Both the position numbers and the translations under genes were made by a program. From DASYHS01 sp035998295 (GTDB lineage Bacteria > Pseudomonadota > Alphaproteobacteria > Azospirillales > Azospirillaceae), in assembly GCF_035998295.1 (NCBI RefSeq), contig NZ_DASYHS010000174.1, forward strand, positions 1 to 39,607: 39,607 nucleotides of DNA, in the 5' to 3' direction. Each line of letters opens with the position of its first letter. The stretch's first letter is position 1. A model generated the notes under the pieces. The model made no database searches and was not told the DNA's origin. It saw only the letters and a list, made by a program, of their open reading frames with translations. Shown here in pieces: positions 34,392-39,607 of this stretch.

Positions 34392-35906
34392 CTAGCCCGG
34401 ACCGGCACCGCGGGCCTGGGCATCCCGCAGGCCCCGGAGCAGCGTCGGCAGCGCCTCGGGCAGGTCCTCCGCGATCAGCCCCGGGCCGACGGCCCGGGCC
34501 GCTTCCCCGTGCAGCCAGGCGGCGGCGAGGGTCGCCTCGAAGGCGGGCATGCGCTGGGCGAGCAGGCCGAGCACCATGCCGGCGAGCACGTCGCCGGAAC
34601 CGGCGGTAGCCAGGTCCGGCGGGGCGTCGGCGCAGATAGCGGCGCGGCCGTCCGGTGCCGCGACGACCGTGTCGGCCCCCTTCAGCAGGACGACCGCCCC
34701 GGCCTCGGCCGCGGCGCGGCGCGTGCGCGCGACCTTGTCGCCGGGGCCGTCGAACAGCCGGTCGCCGAACAGCCGGCCGAACTCGCCCTCGTGGGGCGTC
34801 AGCACGCACCGCCCCGTCAGCCCGGCGAACAGTTCCTCCTTGCGGCCCGCGAAGGCGGTCAGCGCGTCCGCGTCCAGGACCACCGCCCCGCCCCCACTCT
34901 TCGCCGCGCCCAGTGCGGCGAGCGTGCGCGTGCGCGTCGTCGGGCCGGTGCCGGCGCCCGGCCCGACCAGCACCGCGTTGCGCCGCGGATCGGCCAGGTA
35001 GCGGGCGAAAGCGGACGGCGTCCCGGCCGGCTCGACGATCAGCCCGGGATCGCCCGCCGCGTAGATCGCCGCGGCCTCGGGCGGGCAGGTGACGGTCAGC
35101 AGCCCCGCGCCGACCCGCCTCGCCGCCCGCGCCGCGAGGCGGGCGGCACCGGTCATGCGCGCCCCGCCCCACACGACGGCGTGGCCGCGGTCGTACTTGT
35201 GCTGGTCCGGCCGCGGCACCGGCAGGGCGTCCAGCCACAAGTCCGGATGGTTCGCGGCCAGCGCCGGCCCGATCGCGTCGAGGACGCCGTCCGGAATGCC
35301 GATATCGGCGACGACGACCTCGCCGCACAGCATGCGGCCCGGCAGCAGCAGGTGCCCGGGCTTGCGCCGGAAGAAGGTCACGGTGAGGACGGCAGGCGCC
35401 GCCGTCCCGAGCACCTGCCCGCTGTCGCCATGCACGCCGCTCGGCACGTCGACGGCGACGACCGGCAGGCCGGAGGCGCGCACGCCCTCCACCAGATCGG
35501 CCGTGCTCCCGGCAAGGGGGCGGGCGAGGCCGGCGCCGAACAGCGCGTCGACGACGAGCCCCGCCCCCTCCAGCAGCGCCGGCGCCGCCGGCTCGACCGG
35601 GCCGGACCAGCCGGACGCGGCCCAGGCGGCATCGCCCGCGAGCGCCGCCCGGTCGCCCAGCAGGCCGACCCGCACCGGCCATCCCGCCTCTGCCAGGTGG
35701 CGCGCGGCCACGAAGCCGTCCCCGCCGTTGTTCCCGGGACCGCAGAGGATCGCGACCGGGCATGGGCGCCAACGCGACGCGGCGGCGTCGGCGACCGCCC
35801 CGCCCGCCGCCTCCATCAGCCGGGTGCCGGGAATGCCTGCCGCGATCGCGGCGGCGTCGGCGGCGTACATCTGCGCGACGCCGAGCAGGGCGTGGCGCCG
35901 ATCCAC
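34392..35906 (-). CDS. nnr: Bifunctional NAD(P)HX epimerase/dehydratase
   Basis: This 504-residue metabolite-repair enzyme restores hydrated NADH and NADPH. The N-terminal YjeF_N epimerase domain (about 1-215) has IPGTRLMEAAG and GPGNNGGDGFVAARHL. The C-terminal ribokinase-like, ADP-dependent dehydratase domain (about 220-504) has GPGAGTGPTTRTRTL, CVLTPHEGEFGRLF and the catalytic loop AGSGDVLAGMVLGLL. Start is GTG, four bases after the aldolase stop, giving the usual ALLGVAQMYAADAAA-type N terminus. Lying next to glnB-glnA, though in the opposite direction, recurs in this class as far as I recall. Confidence 0.94.
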   Translation of the reverse strand: MDRRHALLGVAQMYAADAAAIAAGIPGTRLMEAAGGAVADAAASRWRPCPVAILCGPGNNGGDGFVAARHLAEAGWPVRVGLLGDRAALAGDAAWAASGWSGPVEPAAPALLEGAGLVVDALFGAGLARPLAGSTADLVEGVRASGLPVVAVDVPSGVHGDSGQVLGTAAPAVLTVTFFRRKPGHLLLPGRMLCGEVVVADIGIPDGVLDAIGPALAANHPDLWLDALPVPRPDQHKYDRGHAVVWGGARMTGAARLAARAARRVGAGLLTVTCPPEAAAIYAAGDPGLIVEPAGTPSAFARYLADPRRNAVLVGPGAGTGPTTRTRTLAALGAAKSGGGAVVLDADALTAFAGRKEELFAGLTGRCVLTPHEGEFGRLFGDRLFDGPGDKVARTRRAAAEAGAVVLLKGADTVVAAPDGRAAICADAPPDLATAGSGDVLAGMVLGLLAQRMPAFEATLAAAWLHGEAARAVGPGLIAEDLPEALPTLLRGLRDAQARGAGPG

Positions 35907-35910
35907 GGCC

Positions 35911-36675
35911 TCAGCCCTTCAGGCTCGCCGTGAGGGCAAGCGCCGCCTCGCGCAGCAGCATCACGTCCGACCCCGGGACGATCAGCCGGCATCCGGCGTC
36001 GCGCAGTTCCGCGACGGGGCGGACCGGGTTCGGCATCGTGCCGTAGAGGCAGCCGGAATCGAGGATCGCGCGCTCGGCCCGCATCAGCAGCTCGCGGACC
36101 TCGGGACGGTCGAACTGGCCGAGCCGGCCGATGCTGCCCGACAGGTCGAAGGGGCCGACGAACAGCATGTCGACGCCGGGCACGCGGGCGATGTCGGGGA
36201 TCGCCTCGACGCCTTCCAGCGTCTCGATCTGGCAGATCACCAGCAGGTTCGCGTTGGCGTCCCGGATGTAGTCCTTCTCCATGCCGAAGCGCGAGGCGCG
36301 GACGATGCCGGCGGCGCAGCCGCGGGTCCCTTCGGGCGGATAGCGGCAAGCCGACACGGCCGCCCTCGCCTCCTCGGCCGAGGAGACGGCCGGGAACATC
36401 ACCCCCTCCATGCCGAGGTCGAGGATGCGCTTGACGTAGACCGCGTCGTTCCAGGGCACGCGGATCAGCGCGGTGCAGGGCGTCGTCTGGACGGCCCGCA
36501 GCAGGGCCGCGCCGTCGGCCAGCGTCCCCGGCCCGTGCTCGTGGTCGATCAGCACGCAGTCGAAGCCGGCATTGGCGACGATCTCGGCCACCGCGGGGTC
36601 CGCGAGCCCGAGAAAGGCGCCGTAGCAGGTCTCGCCGTCCCGCAGCCGCCGCTTGAGCGTATTCTCCCTGTACAT
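35911..36675 (-). CDS. HpcH/HpaI-family aldolase
   Basis: This 254-residue protein has the class II pyruvate-aldolase barrel. Visible motifs are LIDHEHGPGTLADG (His near the active site), the substrate arginine in ALIRVPWND, MEGVMFPAVSSAEEA, the metal-binding Glu in VICQIETLEGVEAI and the Asp in FVGPFDLSGSIG. Such enzymes cleave 2-keto-3-deoxy sugar acids or 4-hydroxy-2-oxo acids into pyruvate and an aldehyde, but citrate-lyase-like members do other reactions, so the substrate is open. It is immediately upstream of the NAD(P)HX repair gene and 10 bases after a 36-codon ORF. Confidence 0.88.
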   Translation of the reverse strand: MYRENTLKRRLRDGETCYGAFLGLADPAVAEIVANAGFDCVLIDHEHGPGTLADGAALLRAVQTTPCTALIRVPWNDAVYVKRILDLGMEGVMFPAVSSAEEARAAVSACRYPPEGTRGCAAGIVRASRFGMEKDYIRDANANLLVICQIETLEGVEAIPDIARVPGVDMLFVGPFDLSGSIGRLGQFDRPEVRELLMRAERAILDSGCLYGTMPNPVRPVAELRDAGCRLIVPGSDVMLLREAALALTASLKG

Positions 36676-36685
36676 GCGCGCCCCC

Positions 36686-36796
36686 TCAGAAGTGGTCGGG
36701 TCTCAGCACCTCGACGTCCGACAGGTACACGATCCCGACATGCTTCTCCAGAAGGGCCTGGATGTCGCCGAGCGACCGGCACGCTCCCGTAGGCAT
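36686..36796 (-). CDS. Short ORF or gene remnant upstream of the aldolase
   Basis: A 36-codon frame starts at ATG 36796, with GAGG six bases before it, and stops ten bases before the aldolase ATG. The tail GDIQALLEKHVGIVYLSDVEV has the look of a folded protein (helix, then strand). The frame continues openly upstream into tRNA-His without a longer credible start. A neighbouring frame upstream (AIDGVPGSGGALGRVRPEVLD) also looks protein-like, so this may be the end of a decayed, frameshifted gene. I do not recognise the family. Confidence 0.35.
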   Translation of the reverse strand: MPTGACRSLGDIQALLEKHVGIVYLSDVEVLRPDHF

Positions 36797-36895
36797 CGAG
36801 GACCTCGGGACGAACTCGCCCAAGCGCGCCGCCCGATCCGGGGACGCCGTCGATCGCGATGAAAGAGGGGGAGGGGAAAGGAAATGCTTGTGGAA

Positions 36896-36972
36896 TGGGG
36901 CGACGGACGGGATTCGAACCCGCGACCGCTCGGACCACAACCGAGAGCTCTACCAACTGAGCTACCGCCGCC
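36896..36972 (-). tRNA. tRNA-His (anticodon GTG)
   Basis: The minus strand folds as a 77-base tRNA that includes the extra 5' G (-1) facing discriminator C, as in histidine tRNAs. The acceptor stem is GCGGCGG/CCGTCGC, the anticodon stem CTCGG/CCGAG has loop TTGTGGT (anticodon GTG), and the T arm has GGTTCGAATCC. CCA is encoded. Confidence 0.96.
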
Positions 36973-36985
36973 GCCGTGGGCGCTG

Positions 36986-37014
36986 CTTATGCCGTAAGGG
37001 CACCTGCCCGTCAA
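36986..37014 (-). promoter_or_regulatory. Predicted promoter for tRNA-His
   Basis: On the minus strand TTGACG (37014-37009) and CATAAG (36991-36986) are separated by 17 bases. They match the consensus at 5 and 4 of 6 positions. The tRNA begins 14 bases after the -10 box, giving a leader of about 7 bases. Confidence 0.6.
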
Positions 37015-37127
37015 GAGAACATTTCACGCCGCCCGCCGGTTCCTCCCGGTGTCCGGGAGGCGGAGCCTTTCCGCCCGGCATTCGGGCACGAAGCCTATTT
37101 AATGTGCAGGCCGTGATGCGAATATGG

Positions 37128-37142
37128 GCACGAACAAGGTGC
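37128..37142 (+). promoter_or_regulatory. NtrC-type binding site upstream of glnB
   Basis: GCAC (37128-37131) and GTGC (37139-37142) are separated by 7 bases, the dyad spacing of NtrC enhancer sites. It is centred about 75 bases before the expected sigma-54 start point. Further half-sites GCAC (37086-37089) and GTGC (37104-37107) lie upstream. Confidence 0.55.
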
Positions 37143-37183
37143 GTTCGCCGGGGACGGGCCTGCGGACGCTGGAGCCCGGCGGT

Positions 37184-37199
37184 TGGCATGGCCCGTGCT
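37184..37199 (+). promoter_or_regulatory. Sigma-54 promoter of glnB-glnA
   Basis: TGGCATG, four bases, GTGCT gives the -24 GG and -12 GC doublets at exact RpoN spacing. Transcription should start near 37210, leaving a leader of about 53 bases before glnB. Confidence 0.85.
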
Positions 37200-37262
37200 T
37201 AAGGATTAGGCGAACGCTCGCACGGCGCCGTTGCCGTACAAGGGAGTCGCAAGACAGTTTCC

Positions 37263-37601
37263 ATGAAAAAGATCGAAGCGATCATAAAGCCGTTCAAGCT
37301 GGACGAGGTGAAGGAAGCCCTTCACGAGGTCGGCATCAAGGGCATCACCGTCACCGAGGCGAAGGGCTTCGGGCGGCAGAAGGGCCACACGGAGCTGTAC
37401 CGCGGCGCCGAATACGTCGTGGATTTCCTGCCCAAGGTGAAGATCGAGGTCGTCATGGACGACGCTCAGGTCGAGCGCGCGATCGAGGCGATCCAGCAGG
37501 CCGCCCACACCGGCCGGATCGGCGACGGCAAGATCTTCGTGACGCCGGTCGAGGAAGTCGTGCGCATCCGTACCGGCGAGAAGGGTTCGGACGCCGTCTA
37601 G
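37263..37601 (+). CDS. glnB: Nitrogen regulatory protein PII
   Basis: This 112-residue trimeric signal protein senses 2-oxoglutarate, ATP/ADP and, through uridylylation, glutamine. The sequence is nearly canonical: MKKIEAIIKPFKLDEVKEAL-type start (key part KIEAIIKPFKLDEVK), VTEAKGFGRQKGHTELYRGAEY with the uridylylated Tyr51 in the T-loop, and GRIGDGKIFVTPVEEVVRIRTGE near the C terminus (B and C loops). It is followed by glnA after 155 bases, as in many alphaproteobacteria. The NtrC-like site and sigma-54 promoter upstream indicate induction under nitrogen limitation. Confidence 0.98.
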   Translation: MKKIEAIIKPFKLDEVKEALHEVGIKGITVTEAKGFGRQKGHTELYRGAEYVVDFLPKVKIEVVMDDAQVERAIEAIQQAAHTGRIGDGKIFVTPVEEVVRIRTGEKGSDAV

Positions 37602-37756
37602 GCGCCGCCGGCCCCGACAGACACCGCCGCGAAGAGGGCCGACCGGGCCGGGTCCCGGGCCGGAGCCCCCGCTTCGTGCGCGCGCAACCATGGACGGCCG
37701 CCCCACGGGGGGACGACCGTCCGCATCAACCACACCAAAGAAACGGAAACCGAGGC

Positions 37757-39166
37757 ATGTCCGACACCAGCAAGGTCTTCGATCTGATCAAGGAACACGA
37801 CGTCAAGTACGTGGACCTTCGCTTCACCGACCTGCGCGGCAAGCTGCAGCACACCGCGCAGCACATCAGCACGATCGACGAGGACGTCTTCACCGACGGC
37901 ATCATGTTCGACGGCTCCTCGATCGCCGGCTGGAAGGCGATCAACGAGTCCGACATGGTGCTGATGCCGGACGCGTCGACCGCGGTGATGGACCCGTTCT
38001 CGGCCCAGCCGACGCTGACGGTGTTCTGCGACGTCTACGAGCCCTCGACCGGCCAGCCCTACGAGCGCGACCCGCGCTCGATCGCGAAGGCCGCCGAGCG
38101 CTACATCGCGACGGCCGGCATCGGCGACACCGTGTTCTTCGGACCCGAGGCGGAGTTCTTCGTGTTCGACGACGTCAAGTTCGACGTCCAGATGAACAAG
38201 GTGTTCTACGAGTTCAACTCCGAGGAAGGCCCCTACACCTCGGGCCGCGAGTATCCCGACGGCAACCTCGGCCACCGGCCGGCGGTGAAGGGCGGCTACT
38301 TCCCGGTCCCGCCGGTGGACAGCGGCTCCGACCTGCGCGCCGAGATGATCACCGTGCTGGCCGAGATGGGCGTGCCGGTCGAGAAGCACCACCACGAGGT
38401 GGCGCCGTCGCAGCATGAGCTGGGCATCAAGTTCGACACTCTCGTGAAGTGCGCGGACAACATGCAGCTCTACAAATACGTGGTGCACAACGTCGCCCAC
38501 GCCTACGGCAAGTCCGCGACGTTCATGCCGAAGCCGGTCTACGGCGACAACGGCTCGGGCATGCACTGCCACCAATCGATCTGGAAGGAAGGCAAGCCGC
38601 TGTTCGCGGGCAACCTCTACGCCGACCTGTCCGAGACGGCGCTCTACTACATCGGCGGCATCATCAAGCACGCCCGCGCGCTGAACGCCTTCACCAACCC
38701 GATCACCAACAGCTACAAGCGCCTGGTGCCGGGCTACGAGGCGCCGGTGCTGCTGGCCTACTCGGCCCGCAACCGCTCGGCTTCCTGCCGCATCCCCTAC
38801 GTGTCGAGCCCGAAGGGCAAGCGCGTCGAGGTCCGCTTCCCCGATCCGGCGGCCAACCCCTACGTCTCCTTCGCGGCGATGCTGATGGCCGGCCTGGACG
38901 GCATCCAGAACAAGATCCATCCCGGCGACGCGATGGACAAGAACCTGTACGACCTGCCGCCGGACGAGCTGGCCCAGGTCCCGACCGTCTGCCGCTCGCT
39001 GCGCGAAGCGCTGGAGTACCTGCAGGCCGACAACGCCTTCCTGCGCAAGGGCGACGTCTTCACGCAAGACATGATCGACGGCTACATCGAGCTGAAGATG
39101 GAAGAGGTCCTCGCCTTCGAGACCTCGCCGCACCCGATCGAGTACAAGATGTACTATTCCGTGTGA
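37757..39166 (+). CDS. glnA: Glutamine synthetase, type I
   Basis: This 469-residue dodecameric enzyme makes glutamine from glutamate, ammonia and ATP. GSI signatures are DGSSIAGWKAINESDM, FGPEAEFFVFDDV with metal-binding Glu, EVAPSQHELGIKF, NGSGMHCHQSIWKEG and NRSASCRIP. The adenylylation tyrosine is Tyr398 in NLYDLPPDEL, so activity is probably controlled by GlnE and PII. The protein ends in the typical YKMYYSV. The glnB-glnA gap contains GGACGG/CCGTCC arms (about 37692-37722); a second promoter there is not evident. Confidence 0.98.
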   Translation: MSDTSKVFDLIKEHDVKYVDLRFTDLRGKLQHTAQHISTIDEDVFTDGIMFDGSSIAGWKAINESDMVLMPDASTAVMDPFSAQPTLTVFCDVYEPSTGQPYERDPRSIAKAAERYIATAGIGDTVFFGPEAEFFVFDDVKFDVQMNKVFYEFNSEEGPYTSGREYPDGNLGHRPAVKGGYFPVPPVDSGSDLRAEMITVLAEMGVPVEKHHHEVAPSQHELGIKFDTLVKCADNMQLYKYVVHNVAHAYGKSATFMPKPVYGDNGSGMHCHQSIWKEGKPLFAGNLYADLSETALYYIGGIIKHARALNAFTNPITNSYKRLVPGYEAPVLLAYSARNRSASCRIPYVSSPKGKRVEVRFPDPAANPYVSFAAMLMAGLDGIQNKIHPGDAMDKNLYDLPPDELAQVPTVCRSLREALEYLQADNAFLRKGDVFTQDMIDGYIELKMEEVLAFETSPHPIEYKMYYSV

Positions 39167-39176
39167 GCCGGAACGC

Positions 39177-39193
39177 GGACCCTCCGGGGGTCC
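39177..39193 (+). other. Short hairpin after glnA
   Basis: GGACCC (39177-39182) and GGGTCC (39188-39193) form a perfect 6-bp stem with a 5-base loop just 10 bases after the glnA stop. No T-run follows. It may protect the mRNA end or assist the terminator further on. Confidence 0.5.
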
Positions 39194-39241
39194 GAGCCTT
39201 GCCCGGCCTCCGCGGGGCGACGCGTAGAGACGACGCCATGG

Positions 39242-39280
39242 ACGGCCTCCCCGAGCGATCGCGGGAGGCCGTTTCGTCTT
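39242..39280 (+). terminator. Intrinsic terminator of glnA
   Basis: ACGGCCTCCC (39242-39251) pairs perfectly with GGGAGGCCGT (39263-39272) around an 11-base loop, followed by TTCGTCTT. It lies 75 bases after the glnA stop codon and separates glnA from the flagellin gene. Confidence 0.75.
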
Positions 39281-39363
39281 CGAGGGGCGGCCGCGGCGCC
39301 GTGGTCGAGACGCCCCTGCTCCTTCTCCACGCCGGGCCACGGCCGCGAAAGCCGGCCCGTCCT

Positions 39364-39417
39364 CCCGGCAATTCCTGCCGCGCACCCGGCAGAATTGGAT
39401 CGCGCAGGTCCTGCCGG
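39364..39417 (+). promoter_or_regulatory. Candidate ftr-like flagellar enhancer repeats
   Basis: Three copies of a CGGCA/TGCCG motif occur upstream of the flagellin promoter: CCCGGCAATTCCTGCCG (39364-39380), CCCGGCAGAATTGG (39385-39398) and GTCCTGCCGG (39408-39417). They resemble the ftr elements bound by FlbD in Caulobacter and lie at the usual distance of about 80-130 bases upstream of the start point. No gene is seen elsewhere in 39281-39525. Confidence 0.4.
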
Positions 39418-39467
39418 AGACGGGCCCGCGCAGTCGGAAAGTGGCGGATTTCCTGGGTTTTCCGCGG

Positions 39468-39483
39468 TGGCACGGAACTTGTT
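39468..39483 (+). promoter_or_regulatory. Sigma-54 promoter of the flagellin gene
   Basis: TGGCACG, four bases, TTGTT matches the RpoN consensus at exact spacing. The only change in the core is GT instead of GC at -12. The start point should fall near 39494, leaving a leader of about 32 bases. Confidence 0.75.
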
Positions 39484-39525
39484 TTCCCCTATGCCCGAGC
39501 GAACATCCTGCGAGGGGAGAAACCC

Positions 39526-39607
39526 ATGTCGAACTCGATCAATACCAACATCGGCGCGATGGTGGCGCTGCGGAACCTCAACAACGTCGGCGACGCGTTG
39601 ACCGCCA
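39526..39607 (+). CDS. fliC: Flagellin, N-terminal fragment (cut by the window edge)
   Basis: The first 27 codons are visible. MSNSINTNIGAMVALRNLN matches the highly conserved flagellin N-terminal D0 segment (SINTN, AMVALxNLN), which polymerises into the filament core. A strong GAGGGGA ribosome-binding site lies 7 bases before the ATG, as expected for an abundant protein. The gene continues past the right edge. Hook-associated FlgL shares some similarity, but the SINTN...AMVAL pattern and the promoter favour flagellin. Confidence 0.85.
   Translation, partial: MSNSINTNIGAMVALRNLNNVGDALTA

Noticed and set aside
37692..37722. Terminator between glnB and glnA
   Set aside because: Only a 6-bp stem is formed and no T-run follows; readthrough from glnB to glnA is expected.

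Overview
The window is 39.6 kb of GC-rich chromosomal DNA from an alphaproteobacterium, most likely Rhodospirillales in the broad sense. The reasons are a 14-gene nuo operon running into birA-coaX-rnj-mce, the order tig-clpP-clpX-lon-hupB, a short (437 aa) prolyl-tRNA synthetase beside lolC/lolD, and glnB-glnA behind a sigma-54 promoter. I see no insertion sequence, phage gene, CRISPR array or other mark of recent transfer. This is densely packed core genome, and I found no clear new defence or metabolic system in it.

Layout. At the left edge are the end of an unknown gene and a GNAT acetyltransferase on the plus strand. Next, on the minus strand, come proS-lolC-lolD (lipoprotein release) and a small exported protein of unknown function. 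Divergent from the latter is an AzgA-type purine permease, followed by an AT-rich, hairpin-rich spacer that ends in an intrinsic terminator and may encode a small RNA. From 25,032 down to 6,163 the minus strand carries 20 tightly packed genes: nuoA to nuoN (complex I), birA, coaX, rnj, mce, a DUF1467 membrane protein and tag. Many junctions overlap by only a few bases (ATGA type).

Upstream of nuoA are tRNA-Asp, tRNA-Val and the nucleoid protein gene hupB, with short tandem repeats around the tRNA genes. The protein quality-control genes tig, clpP, clpX and lon follow in that transcription order, with tRNA-Leu just upstream of tig. Further right are a small conserved protein, then a three-gene minus-strand group (HpcH/HpaI-family aldolase, NAD(P)HX repair enzyme, malonyl-CoA decarboxylase) and tRNA-His.

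The right end is on the plus strand. glnB (PII) and glnA (glutamine synthetase) lie behind an NtrC-like site and a sigma-54 promoter. A terminator follows glnA. The last 82 bases are the start of a flagellin gene, also behind a sigma-54-type promoter, with repeats resembling flagellar ftr enhancers. Nitrogen assimilation and motility at this end therefore both appear to use RpoN.

The less explained items are the 5.9-6.1 kb candidate small RNA, the tandem repeats beside tRNA-Val, the 36-codon ORF upstream of the aldolase, and the small unknown proteins at 4.06-4.49 kb and 32.5 kb.
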